From DATKZS01 sp035527835 [NCBI: bacterium] (GTDB taxonomy: Bacteria > RBG-13-61-14): a DNA stretch of 64,000 bases. The DNA lies in the NCBI GenBank assembly GCA_035527835.1, contig DATKZS010000102.1, positions 1-64,000 of the forward strand. The letters run 5' to 3'. A program made the translations under genes and the position numbers. This document shows, one piece after another, positions 29,718 through 38,047 of the stretch; the stretch's first letter is position 1; each line of letters opens with the position of its first letter. Under the pieces are notes generated by a model. It was not told the DNA's origin and searched no databases. It saw only the letters and a list, made by a program, of their open reading frames with translations.

Positions 29718-30467
29718 TCATCCTTTTTTCCCGGCCATGGCCCAGAACACGGGAGTAACCATCATCAGGCTTCCTTGCCGATGCGCTTGGTGCAGCGAGC
29801 GCAGGGCCGAGTCGAGCTTGCGCCCGGCGACACGTCCGCTAAGCACGGTCCGCAGCCAATGCTCTTCCTCTTTCAAGCGGTCTTCGCTGATCCGGCTGTC
29901 CCACACGCCCGGGTACAGGCCGAGCTCACGGACCGCAAATCCCGCCGCCGCGAGCAGGCCGGCCAGCTTCCGGCCGATCAGCGGATCAGCGCCCTGCCCC
30001 GCCAGCGCCTCCATCAATTCATCTCGCAGCCCGGCCTCCGGGGGCTCCACCATGCGGCCGCCGTAATCCGGCTCACACGCGAGAAGCACCGTGCCCTCCG
30101 GCTTCAGGATCCGGCTGAACTCCCGAAGCGCGCGGACCGGGTCGGGGAGCCATAACAGGAGCCAGTGGCAGGTCACGAGGTCAAATGAGGAGCGGCCAAA
30201 GGGGAGAGAGCAGGCGTCGGCCTCAGAGTACTCCGCCCTGCCCTGCCGCGCCCTCGCGGCCTCGATCGCTTCCGCATTCGCGTCCACTCCGGCCACCCTG
30301 CCCCGGCAAATCCCGGCCATCTCTTCCGTGATCTTGCCGTCGCCGCAGCCCACGTCCAGCACGCTCTTGCACGAAGCCAGCCGCGCGCGGCGATACAACT
30401 CGCGCCGCATCGGCCAGGTCCACTCAGCCTGGAGCGCGTGGAGCCGGATCTGGTCAGTCAGGTCCAT
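29718..30467 (-). CDS. Class I SAM-dependent methyltransferase (Methyltransf_11-like)
   Basis: The 249-residue protein has motif I in VLDVGCGDGK, an acidic residue in VAGVDANAEA and motif IV in FDLVTCHWLLLWL, followed by FSRILKPEGTVLL. This is the UbiE/MenG-like layout. The substrate is unknown. It converges on metX and is separated from the next minus-strand gene by a perfect inverted repeat. Confidence 0.82.
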   Translation of the reverse strand: MDLTDQIRLHALQAEWTWPMRRELYRRARLASCKSVLDVGCGDGKITEEMAGICRGRVAGVDANAEAIEAARARQGRAEYSEADACSLPFGRSSFDLVTCHWLLLWLPDPVRALREFSRILKPEGTVLLACEPDYGGRMVEPPEAGLRDELMEALAGQGADPLIGRKLAGLLAAAGFAVRELGLYPGVWDSRISEDRLKEEEHWLRTVLSGRVAGRKLDSALRSLHQAHRQGSLMMVTPVFWAMAGKKG

Positions 30468-30492
30468 TTATCGCCTTTCAAGAAAAAGAGTA

Positions 30493-30574
30493 ACCGCCAA
30501 GACGCCAAGAACGCCAAGAAGAAATAATCTATTAATATAAAAATTCTTCTTGGCGTTCTTGGCGTCTTGGCGGT
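30493..30574. repeat. Perfect 31-bp intergenic inverted repeat, CGCCAAGA family
   Basis: Arms 30493-30523 and 30544-30574 are perfectly complementary over 31 bases with a 20-base AT-rich loop. Inside each arm a nine- to ten-base unit (GCCAAGAAC) is repeated. It lies between the methyltransferase and the radical SAM gene. The perfect match implies recent origin or active maintenance. Confidence 0.95.
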
Positions 30575-30601
30575 GATTCTTCGCTCAAAACTCCCACCAT
30601 G

Positions 30602-31963
30602 TTAAAAGTTGGAAAGCGATTCCGTGCACACCACGCCCTTGCCGTCCTTTTCCAGGGGGCAGCCGCCGCCGCAGAGGTCGAGCCGGTCGCAGCTTTTACA
30701 CTCCTCGTCCACCCAGCCGCGCTCGCGCAGGTCCTTTAAAAGTGGAGCGGTCCAGATTTTGTCCCAGTCGTCGGCCAGGATGTTGCCGACGGATTCAAAG
30801 TAGCTCTGGCAGGGCAGCACGGACCCGTCCGGCTCGATGCACATGTTGAAATGCCCGGCGGTGCAGCGCTTCATGCCCAGCCCGTGCTCGACGGGGTCGA
30901 GCTCGCAGTAACGGGTCGGCGTGTACCAGATGAAGTTCATGCCGAGCTCGTTGGCAACCTCCACCACGCGCTCCAGCGCCTCCTCCATCTCCTGGGCCGG
31001 CACCGCGTCGGGGTTGTCGGCGCCGCGGCCCGCGTGGATCACGCCGTTCATGGCGAAGCGCCGGACGCCGAGGCCGTGCAGGAAGCGCACGGTGTCAACG
31101 AGGCCCGCGATGTTCTTGCGGCTGATCGTGGTGTTGGTCACGGTGTAGAGCCCTTGAGCGAGCGCGTTCTCGATGCCCTTGACCGTGCGCTCGAAGCCTT
31201 CGGCGCGCACCATCTGGTTGTGGACGTTCTCATCGTGCGACTCGATGGTGATCTGCGCGTGGTCCAGGCCCTCGGCAATCAGGCGCTTCAGGTAATCGGG
31301 ATCGGAGAGGCGGCAGCCGTTGGTGAGGAGCCCGGTAACCAGGCCCAGGTCCTCCGCATGAGCGATCAGGTCCGGCAGGTCGTCCCGAAGCGTGGCCTCA
31401 CCGCCGGTGAAACAGACGTGAGGGATGCCCACGGCAAAGAGCCGGTCCAGCACTTGTTTCCAGGCCGCGGTGTCCATCTCCTTCATCTCGCGCGGACCGC
31501 CCGCGTAGCAGTGGCCGCAGTTCAGGTCGCAGCGGTGGGTGATGGCCAGGTCCATCCGATAGGGCGCGGACACGGGCATGGAGAATGGCTCGATGCGGCC
31601 GAATTCCAGGGCCTCCACCGGGCAGACATCGTCGGAGGCGGTCAGGCACAGGATTTTATCCTTGAACTCCTTGAAGTCCGCCTCCGCCCGCTTGCGCCCC
31701 ACCCGGTAGCGGGAGGCCATGGCGCGGGCCACGCCGGCGTCGTCCTTGCCGTCAATCATGAGCTTCACGTACTCGACGCCGGTCTGGTTCAGGTGCAGCA
31801 CCTTGGCCGCGTTGATGACCAGCACTCCCGATCCGTCGCCCTCCACCCGGAGGTGCATCCGATAGGCGCCGCCGTCGGGCAGCGTGCCGCGGCAGGTGTG
31901 GAAGCCGCGCTCGAGCGGCCGCTTCTTCGCGTAATAATCCTTGACCCGCCCGATGATGCCCAT
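30602..31963 (-). CDS. Radical SAM/SPASM enzyme with N-terminal PqqD-like peptide-binding domain
   Basis: The 453-residue protein has three parts. Residues about 45-108 look like a PqqD/RRE domain (VLVINAAKVLHLNQTGVEYV followed by a helical half), which in RiPP maturases binds the substrate peptide. A radical SAM core follows, with cluster cysteines C145, C149 and C152 (CDLNCGHC) and a GGEATLR motif. The C-terminal SPASM region (about 362-450) holds seven or more cysteines for auxiliary iron-sulfur clusters. The ATG at 31963 follows the stop of the DUF2207 gene with no gap, and the Gly-rich tail codons of that gene serve as its Shine-Dalgarno. I infer that it modifies the Cys-Ala tail of that protein. 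Confidence 0.82.
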   Translation of the reverse strand: MGIIGRVKDYYAKKRPLERGFHTCRGTLPDGGAYRMHLRVEGDGSGVLVINAAKVLHLNQTGVEYVKLMIDGKDDAGVARAMASRYRVGRKRAEADFKEFKDKILCLTASDDVCPVEALEFGRIEPFSMPVSAPYRMDLAITHRCDLNCGHCYAGGPREMKEMDTAAWKQVLDRLFAVGIPHVCFTGGEATLRDDLPDLIAHAEDLGLVTGLLTNGCRLSDPDYLKRLIAEGLDHAQITIESHDENVHNQMVRAEGFERTVKGIENALAQGLYTVTNTTISRKNIAGLVDTVRFLHGLGVRRFAMNGVIHAGRGADNPDAVPAQEMEEALERVVEVANELGMNFIWYTPTRYCELDPVEHGLGMKRCTAGHFNMCIEPDGSVLPCQSYFESVGNILADDWDKIWTAPLLKDLRERGWVDEECKSCDRLDLCGGGCPLEKDGKGVVCTESLSNF

Positions 31964-33574
31964 CTATCTGCCCCCTCCCGCGCAGGCGCAGGCGCACCCG
32001 GCGCAGGCGCAGGCGCATCCGGAGCCGCCGCCGCTGCTGTAAGACCTGGCCGGAGGCGGGTTGGTGACGGAGGTGATGCCGCCGGTGAACGCGGTCAGAC
32101 TGCCCACGGCGCGGTCGGCCAGGTTCTCGACGCGCGAGACCACGGAGTCGGCGAACTCGGCGCCGGAGACCCAGTTGCCGGAGGCGGTCTGGTTTACGGT
32201 GGACCAGGTGGAGGTCGGGTGATACGCGGGCCACCACACGGGCGGGGTGATCTGGCGGTCGGTCAGCGTCTCCTTGAGCCGCGTGTCCATGTGCTTGTCC
32301 ACCATGAGCCAGGAGAACTGCTCATCGAGGTTTTTGGAGAGGTCGGCGGTGGACTCGGACTTCTGCACCTGCGACCAGGCCAGGCTGACGATGGACGTAT
32401 AGTACTCGCGGGTCTTCTTGACGTTAAAGCCCTTCAACTTTTTCTGCACCACCTTGATCCAGTCCAGGAAAAGATTTTTCAAGGCCTTCTCGTTCAGGTG
32501 CCCGTCGGGCCCGATGGCGCGGAGGAACTGTTTTTCGTAGGGCCATATCTCCTGGGACTCCGGGTTGAGCACGGTGAGTTGGAGCCTGGGGTTGGGCTCG
32601 ACGCGCGCGACTCCTTTTTTCACCAGCCCGAATATGATCATGGCCGCAACCTTGTTCAAGGGCAGCTCGAGCAGGAGCGCGGCCTCCGGCGCCGTGAGAC
32701 CGCGCTTGATCTGGGCGCCCTCCACCGCCGCCGTGGGCGGGAAGTATTTCATTTTGCGCCGCCGTGCCATATAGATGTTGAGAACGATGATCCCCGCGAT
32801 GATGAGGAAGGGAGAGGTGGAGATGATCAAGGCGACGATCCAGGCGAAAAGATTAATGAAGAAGCCGGCCACTCCGCCCGGCTGCGGCTTCTGGTACTCG
32901 CTCTCGGAGACCGGCTCGAACACGGTGGAGACCAGCGACTTGGGGAAGCTGACGCCGAACTTGTACTGGGATGACGGCGAGGCGTTGGGGTTGCGCCAGA
33001 TATAGGTGAGCCGGCCTTTTTCGTCGGCGCCCTCCTGGTCGAACTTGCGGTAATGCCACTTGACTTGGGCTTCGTCCGCGCCCTGGGGAAAGTGGATGGC
33101 GACCTGGAGCAGGGTCTGGCCGTACGTGAACTTGGAGCCGTAATAGACCGGGTAAAACTCGACGCTGGCGTATTCCGGGTTCTCGGAGTCGGGGAAGACC
33201 ATGTGCGGGTTGGTGGCGGTCACCTGGAGCGTGCCGTGCTGTCCGGGCTTGATCTCGCTCGGCCCGAGAGGGACCTCGACCCCGACCGGAATGTACGACG
33301 ACTTCCGGATGTCGCTAACCTGCTTTTTGTTGATCCAGGCGCGGACCGAGGAGAGGTCGTAATAATTATTGGGCAGTCCCACGTCCACCACGTCAATGGG
33401 GTGCGCGCCCGAGGCGCAGGTGAAGGTGAGGACGTATTCGATGTCCACGCCCCCGTCTTCGCGGATGAAAATGTCCGAGCGGTTCTCGTTCACGGCGAAG
33501 CGGTAGTCCTGCCCCAGCGCCGGCGCGCTGAAAGCCATCAACCACAAGATCGGGAATATGATGCGCTTCACCAT
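31964..33574 (-). CDS. DUF2207 membrane protein with C-terminal Cys-Ala repeat tail
   Basis: The 536-residue protein has a signal peptide (1-21), a DUF2207-type exported domain (about 22-235), a long hydrophobic segment (about 250-283) followed by ARRRK, which places the rest in the cytoplasm, and a helical/winged cytoplasmic region. After a PPPARSYSSGGG linker it ends GCACACAGCACACAGGGR: six cysteines in two CACACA blocks. Most DUF2207 proteins end in plain Gly/Ser runs. The tail (about 31967-32026) is built of a six-base DNA repeat, so its length may vary. ATG 33574 has GGAGGAG as Shine-Dalgarno and overlaps the end of the zinc-ribbon gene. The tail is the likely substrate of the adjacent radical SAM enzyme. 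Confidence 0.82.
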   Translation of the reverse strand: MVKRIIFPILWLMAFSAPALGQDYRFAVNENRSDIFIREDGGVDIEYVLTFTCASGAHPIDVVDVGLPNNYYDLSSVRAWINKKQVSDIRKSSYIPVGVEVPLGPSEIKPGQHGTLQVTATNPHMVFPDSENPEYASVEFYPVYYGSKFTYGQTLLQVAIHFPQGADEAQVKWHYRKFDQEGADEKGRLTYIWRNPNASPSSQYKFGVSFPKSLVSTVFEPVSESEYQKPQPGGVAGFFINLFAWIVALIISTSPFLIIAGIIVLNIYMARRRKMKYFPPTAAVEGAQIKRGLTAPEAALLLELPLNKVAAMIIFGLVKKGVARVEPNPRLQLTVLNPESQEIWPYEKQFLRAIGPDGHLNEKALKNLFLDWIKVVQKKLKGFNVKKTREYYTSIVSLAWSQVQKSESTADLSKNLDEQFSWLMVDKHMDTRLKETLTDRQITPPVWWPAYHPTSTWSTVNQTASGNWVSGAEFADSVVSRVENLADRAVGSLTAFTGGITSVTNPPPARSYSSGGGSGCACACAGCACACAGGGR

Positions 33575-33924
33575 TTCGGCTCCTCCGTCACCTGGTAGTC
33601 GTTGCCGCAATAGGGGCATTTGACGAACACCGCGCCGGCCCGGACCTCGACGGACTTGCGGTCCAATTCCGCGCCGCAGTTCTTGCACTTCATCAGGTCC
33701 AGGTTGACGTCGCCGGACAGGTCAATCTTCTGCGTGACCTCGACCTTCTTCACGACCTCCGGCTTCTTCGCCAGCGTGATCCACGCCACTCCCGCGCCCA
33801 TGCCGATGGCAACAAGGCCCACCAGCGCGCGAGCCCCCGGATTGGCCTTGGCCGCGGCCACGAGAAAAAGCAGGCCCAGGCCGAGCAGGACCACCGCGAT
33901 AATCGTCCCTATGATTTTCGTCAT
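33568..33924 (-). CDS. Small membrane protein with C-terminal zinc ribbon
   Basis: The 118-residue protein has two hydrophobic segments (about 3-22 and 30-50). A cytoplasmic tail holds CKNC and, 24 residues on, CPYC, a four-cysteine zinc ribbon. ATG 33924 is chosen; a TTG twelve codons upstream is possible. Its stop overlaps the start region of the DUF2207 gene, so the two are made together. The function is unknown; a partner or assembly role for the DUF2207 protein is inferred from coupling only. Confidence 0.7.
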   Translation of the reverse strand: MTKIIGTIIAVVLLGLGLLFLVAAAKANPGARALVGLVAIGMGAGVAWITLAKKPEVVKKVEVTQKIDLSGDVNLDLMKCKNCGAELDRKSVEVRAGAVFVKCPYCGNDYQVTEEPKW

Positions 33925-33967
33925 GGAGCCGAGATTACAACGGAGGAGGATGAAATACAAGACATCA

Positions 33968-34162
33968 TTGATTCCCGGTTAAGAGCGGCCTCCGATTATG
34001 GAATGCGGTGGCTTGACGCCGCTTTGACGAGCCGGGAGCTTGATCCCGGCGGAGCGCGAATGAACAAAAAAGGTGAAAGTGCGACTCCAACTCCCCGACA
34101 AGCCGGGGCTAAGAAAAGCGCAATCAAGCTTGCGCACTCCAAGGCGCTTAACCGGGAATCAA
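33968..34162. repeat. Large imperfect inverted repeat (195 bases), MITE-like
   Basis: The ends are perfectly complementary over 16 bases (33968-33983 with 34147-34162). Inside, the two halves keep diverged but alignable similarity: GGAATGCGGTGGCTTGACG on the left against GGAGTGCGCAAGCTTGATTG on the complement of the right. This looks like two diverged copies of one unit facing each other, or a miniature element. It differs in size and style from the short hairpin families of this window. Confidence 0.7.
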
Positions 34163-34210
34163 GGCAAGACATGGCATCGAGATGGCAATGAAAAATTTTC
34201 GGCGGGGATA

Positions 34211-34246
34211 TGATATTATGAGAGAGGATCATGACGGGAAATTCCC
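34211..34246 (+). promoter_or_regulatory. Extended -10 promoter and palindrome upstream of corA
   Basis: TGA-TATTAT (34211-34219) is an extended -10 box; no good -35 is seen. A perfect dyad GGGAA-A-TTCCC (34236-34246) lies just downstream and could be an operator. Confidence 0.45.
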
Positions 34247-34269
34247 ATGAGCAAAAGGGGTAAAGTGGC

Positions 34270-35337
34270 ATGCCGAAGTCAATGAAGCGGCGTTCGAAGA
34301 AGCGTGGCCTTCCTCCGGGCACGCTGGTCCACATCGGCGACAAAAGGACGGAGAAGGTCAAGATCACGGTGATGGACTATGATGAAAACCGTTTTGAGGA
34401 AAAGGTGGCGGCGGCGGTGGAGGACTGCCAGGTTTACAAGGACCGGAAGAGCACGACCTGGATCAACATTGACGGCATCCACCAGGTGGAGGTGATGGAG
34501 AAGTTAGGGAAGGTCTTCGGCCTGCACCCGCTGGTGATGGAGGACATCGTCAACACTGACCAGCGTCCCAAGGCGGAGGATTACGGGGACTACCTGTACA
34601 TCGTGGCGCGCGAGCTCTCTTATAACGACCAGACCGGCGAGATCGGCAACGAGCAGATGAGCCTGATCCTGGGCCGGAACTTCGTGCTCTCGTTCCAGGA
34701 GACGGAGGGCGACATGTTCGACCCGATCCGCGACCGCATCCGGAACAACAAGGGCAAGGTGCGGAAATCGGGCGCGGACTACCTGGCCTACACCCTGATG
34801 GACGCGATCGTGGACAGTTATTTTTCGATCCTGGAAAAGCTCGGGGAGCGGATCGAGTCTTTGGAGGACCAGCTGGTGACCGAACCCACGCCGGCGACGC
34901 TGCGCGCGATCCATAACATGAAGCGCGACAATATCGGCCTGCGCCGGTCGGTGTGGCCGCTTCGGGAGGTCATCACCAGCCTTTACCGCGACGAGTCCGA
35001 GCTGATCAACGACACCACGCGCCTGTTCCTGCGCGACGTGTACGACCACACCATCCAGGTCATTGACACCATCGAGACCTACCGCGACCTCCTGGCGGGC
35101 ATGCTCGACATCTATCTTTCCAGCCAGTCGAACCGCATGAACGAGGTCATGAAGCTGCTCACCATCATCGCCACCATCTTCATCCCGCTCACCTTCATCG
35201 CGGGGGTGTACGGGATGAACTTTAAAAACATGCCGGAGATCGAGTCGTGGAATTATGGATACGCGTTCACCTGGGCCATCATGATCGCGGCCGCCATCTC
35301 CATGCTGATCTATTTCAGAAGGAAGAAGTGGCTTTGA
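34270..35337 (+). CDS. corA: CorA family magnesium/cobalt transporter
   Basis: The 355-residue protein has a large cytoplasmic N-terminal domain and two C-terminal membrane helices. The pore signature YGMNFKNMPE is intact and the protein ends with the positively charged RRKKW. It moves Mg2+ or Co2+ as a pentamer. Length is normal. It is monocistronic, converging on oppB, with a dyad in its promoter region. Confidence 0.95.
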   Translation: MPKSMKRRSKKRGLPPGTLVHIGDKRTEKVKITVMDYDENRFEEKVAAAVEDCQVYKDRKSTTWINIDGIHQVEVMEKLGKVFGLHPLVMEDIVNTDQRPKAEDYGDYLYIVARELSYNDQTGEIGNEQMSLILGRNFVLSFQETEGDMFDPIRDRIRNNKGKVRKSGADYLAYTLMDAIVDSYFSILEKLGERIESLEDQLVTEPTPATLRAIHNMKRDNIGLRRSVWPLREVITSLYRDESELINDTTRLFLRDVYDHTIQVIDTIETYRDLLAGMLDIYLSSQSNRMNEVMKLLTIIATIFIPLTFIAGVYGMNFKNMPEIESWNYGYAFTWAIMIAAAISMLIYFRRKKWL

Positions 35338-35402
35338 TGCGTGCTTGCTGAAAAACCACGTTTGGCTACAGGCACTAATACATCCGTTGCCGCACCATAT
35401 TT

Positions 35403-36320
35403 TTACTCCAGCCTCACCCTCGGGTCCAGGACGGTGTAGACCACGTCCACCACCAGGTTCATGACCACGATCAGGGCGGTGTAGACCAGGGTCACGCCCA
35501 TGATCAGGGGGTAGTCGCGGTTGGTGACGGCCGTGATGAAGAACCGGCCCATGCCGGGCACGGAAAAAATCTTTTCCACGATGAACGACCCGGTGACGAG
35601 CATGGCGGTGAGCGGGCCGATCACCGTCACCACCGGCCCCATCGAGTTCCTAAGCACGTGCTTCAGGATCACGGCCGCGCCGGAGAGTCCCTTGGCCCGG
35701 GCCGTGCGCACGTAGTCCTTTTCCATGACCTCCAACATGCTCGAGCGGGTGAGCCGGGCCAGATAAGCCGCCGGCCCGAGCCCGAGCGTGAGCGCGGGCA
35801 GGACCATGTTCCACGAGGTTTCCCACAGCGCCGGCGGCAGGAGCATCAACTTATAAGAGAAGAGCCAGATCAGGAACGCGCCCAGCACGAACGACGGCAA
35901 GGCGATGCCGAGCGACGCCGCCAGGATGGAGAGGCGGTCGAAGATGGAATCGCGCTTGACCGCGGACACGATCCCGGCGGACACGCCCAGGCCCACGCCG
36001 ATGATGAGGGCGATGAGCCCGAGCTGCGCGGACACGGGGAAGGTGTCGGCCAGGATGTCCTGTACCCGCCGGTTCCGGTACTTGAAGCTCGGGCCCAGGT
36101 CGCCCCGCAACAGGTCGGCCATGTAGTAATAGTATTGCAGTCTCAGAGGCTCATTGAGGTGATACTTGGCCAGGATGTTCTCCTTGATCTCGGGCGGAAA
36201 ACTCTTCTCCTGGTCAAACGGCCCGCCGGGCACGTTGTGCATGATGAAAAAAGTGAGGGTCGCCACAATGAAGACCACCAGCGCCCCCGCCGCCAGCCGC
36301 TGCAGCAGGAACTTGATCAT
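35403..36320 (-). CDS. oppB: Peptide ABC transporter permease (OppB/DppB-like)
   Basis: The 305-residue permease has six membrane helices. It begins FLLQRLAAGALVVFIVATLTFF and contains the conserved MEKDYVRTARAKGLS loop that touches the ATPase, ending VYTVLDPRVRLE. The ATG overlaps the oppA stop (ATGA). No oppC, oppD or oppF follows: the next gene is corA, convergent. The partner permease and ATPases must be elsewhere or shared. Confidence 0.93.
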   Translation of the reverse strand: MIKFLLQRLAAGALVVFIVATLTFFIMHNVPGGPFDQEKSFPPEIKENILAKYHLNEPLRLQYYYYMADLLRGDLGPSFKYRNRRVQDILADTFPVSAQLGLIALIIGVGLGVSAGIVSAVKRDSIFDRLSILAASLGIALPSFVLGAFLIWLFSYKLMLLPPALWETSWNMVLPALTLGLGPAAYLARLTRSSMLEVMEKDYVRTARAKGLSGAAVILKHVLRNSMGPVVTVIGPLTAMLVTGSFIVEKIFSVPGMGRFFITAVTNRDYPLIMGVTLVYTALIVVMNLVVDVVYTVLDPRVRLE

Positions 36321-37924
36321 AGCCCCGGCTCCTCGATGCGCGTGCTTCTGAGGTCGAGGATGTCGAGGCCGTTCTCGGGGAAATTCTTGACCCAGGGCCG
36401 AAGCAGCATGTTGATGGTGTAGGAGTAGAGCGGGGCCACCACGGTGTCGTCGTAACAGAGGAGCTGCTGGGCGCGGTCATAGAGCTCCCGCCTTTTTTTC
36501 GGGTCCGGCTCCTGGGAGGCGTCGAGCACCAGCCGGTCGTAGGTCGCGGACTTCCAGCGGGTGTGGTTGTTGCCGCTGTTGGACAGGAACACGGTCATGA
36601 TGGCGTCGGGGTCGGGGTAATCGAGGATCCAGCCCAGCCGCCACGCGTGCGGCGGATCGTATTGCAGCTCCTTTAAATACACCTTCCATTCCATGTTGGA
36701 GAGCTCGACCTTGATCCCCAGGTTCTCGCTCCACTGTTGCTGCACGAACTCCGCGATCATCTTGTGCGCTTCCTCGGTGTTGTAGCCGATGGTGATGGCG
36801 GGCAGGCCCTTTCCTCCCGGATAACCGGCCTGGGCCAGGAGCTCGCGCGCGCGCGGCAGGTCGAAGCCGCGGCCCAGCGCGGGATTAGCTCCCTCCATTC
36901 CGACCGGGATAATGGTCGCGGTGGGGATCTGGTGGCCCTTCAGGATGCTGGGGATCTGGGAGCGGTCAATGGCGTGGGCGAGCGCGGCGCGGACCAGCGG
37001 GTTGTCCACCGGCGGCCTGGTCACGTTGAAGCCGTAGTAGTAGACGGCGAAGTAGGGGAAGTTCACGTACTCCGGGCTTTTCTCGTAGGAGGGTATGGAG
37101 GGCGGGGGCATGGGCTCGGTGGCGTCGAGCTCGCCGGTCTGGTACAGGGAGAGCGCGGTGGACAGCTCGTTCACCATGTAGAAGATGACGCGGTCGAGTC
37201 CGGGCCGGGGGCCGAAATAGTCCGGGTTGCGCTCGAGCGTGATGCGGTATTCATGGCGCCATTCCTTGAGCCGGAACGGGCCGCAGGTCACGATGTTCTC
37301 CGGCTCCGTCCACTTGTCGCCGAACTTCTCCACCACGTCGCGCCGGAGCGGGAAGGTGGCCCAGAAGGTCGTGATCATGGGAAAGAACACCACCGGCCGG
37401 TTAAGCTCGACTTGCAGAGTGAGCGGATCGAGCGCGCGCACGCCGAGCGCCGCCAAGTCTTTCTCCTCCCCGGAGTTGATGGCCTCCGCGTTCTTGACCA
37501 TGTAGATGAAATAGGCATACTCCGCGGCGGTGTCCGGCGCCACGAGCCTGCGCCAGGCATAGACGAACTGGTCCGCGGTCACCGGCGCCCCGTCGCTCCA
37601 GCGGGCGTCCGGCCGAAGGTGGAACACGTAGCGGCGGCCGCCATCGAGCACGTCCCAGCTCGCGGCCAGGTCGGGCACGGGGTGCAGATGTTCGTCAAAG
37701 CGGGTGAGCCCGGCCATGATGTTCACGATCACCCGCTGCGAGGCCTGGTCGGTGGCGATGGTCCAATCCAGGCTCGGCGGCTCGGTCATGATGTTGAAGC
37801 GCAGGGTCCCGGCCACGGGCTTGTGCTCGCGGCCATGGCAGCCGGAGGCGATGATCAATGCCGCCGCTATTATCGGCAGGGACCTGCTGTGCCAGGAATG
37901 CTTCATCATCACCGACGCGTCCAT
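36317..37924 (-). CDS. oppA: Peptide ABC transporter substrate-binding lipoprotein (OppA-like, SBP family 5)
   Basis: The 535-residue protein has a lipoprotein signal with lipobox IASGC. It then has the family 5 solute-binding fold: LDWTIATDQASQRVIVNIMAGL, HLRPDARWSDGAPVTADQFVYAWRR and RAALAHAIDRSQI. It binds peptides in the periplasm for OppB. The start may be ATG 37924 or the ATG pair near 37909, which would place the charged KH pair directly before the hydrophobic core. It is coupled to oppB. Confidence 0.93.
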   Translation of the reverse strand: MDASVMMKHSWHSRSLPIIAAALIIASGCHGREHKPVAGTLRFNIMTEPPSLDWTIATDQASQRVIVNIMAGLTRFDEHLHPVPDLAASWDVLDGGRRYVFHLRPDARWSDGAPVTADQFVYAWRRLVAPDTAAEYAYFIYMVKNAEAINSGEEKDLAALGVRALDPLTLQVELNRPVVFFPMITTFWATFPLRRDVVEKFGDKWTEPENIVTCGPFRLKEWRHEYRITLERNPDYFGPRPGLDRVIFYMVNELSTALSLYQTGELDATEPMPPPSIPSYEKSPEYVNFPYFAVYYYGFNVTRPPVDNPLVRAALAHAIDRSQIPSILKGHQIPTATIIPVGMEGANPALGRGFDLPRARELLAQAGYPGGKGLPAITIGYNTEEAHKMIAEFVQQQWSENLGIKVELSNMEWKVYLKELQYDPPHAWRLGWILDYPDPDAIMTVFLSNSGNNHTRWKSATYDRLVLDASQEPDPKKRRELYDRAQQLLCYDDTVVAPLYSYTINMLLRPWVKNFPENGLDILDLRSTRIEEPGL

Positions 37925-38047
37925 CCTAACGCCATTATCGGGGCCAACGTCTCACGGCGGCCCGGCGGATTCAGCGGCGATGACGCGCAAAGCCGGGATG
38001 GAGAGCGCGGCGGCGCTGACCGCGAGCCCGGGCCTGTTCATGGCGCA

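Larger units (their letters stand above)
33925..34269. other. Divergent spacer before corA with long imperfect palindrome
   Basis: No gene is supported here. Bases 33968-34162 form a large inverted repeat (separate entry). The right part holds the corA promoter. Confidence 0.6.

Noticed and set aside
30851-32974. Plus-strand 707-codon open frame
   Set aside because: It is antisense to the radical SAM and DUF2207 genes, both with intact motifs, so it is a composition shadow.
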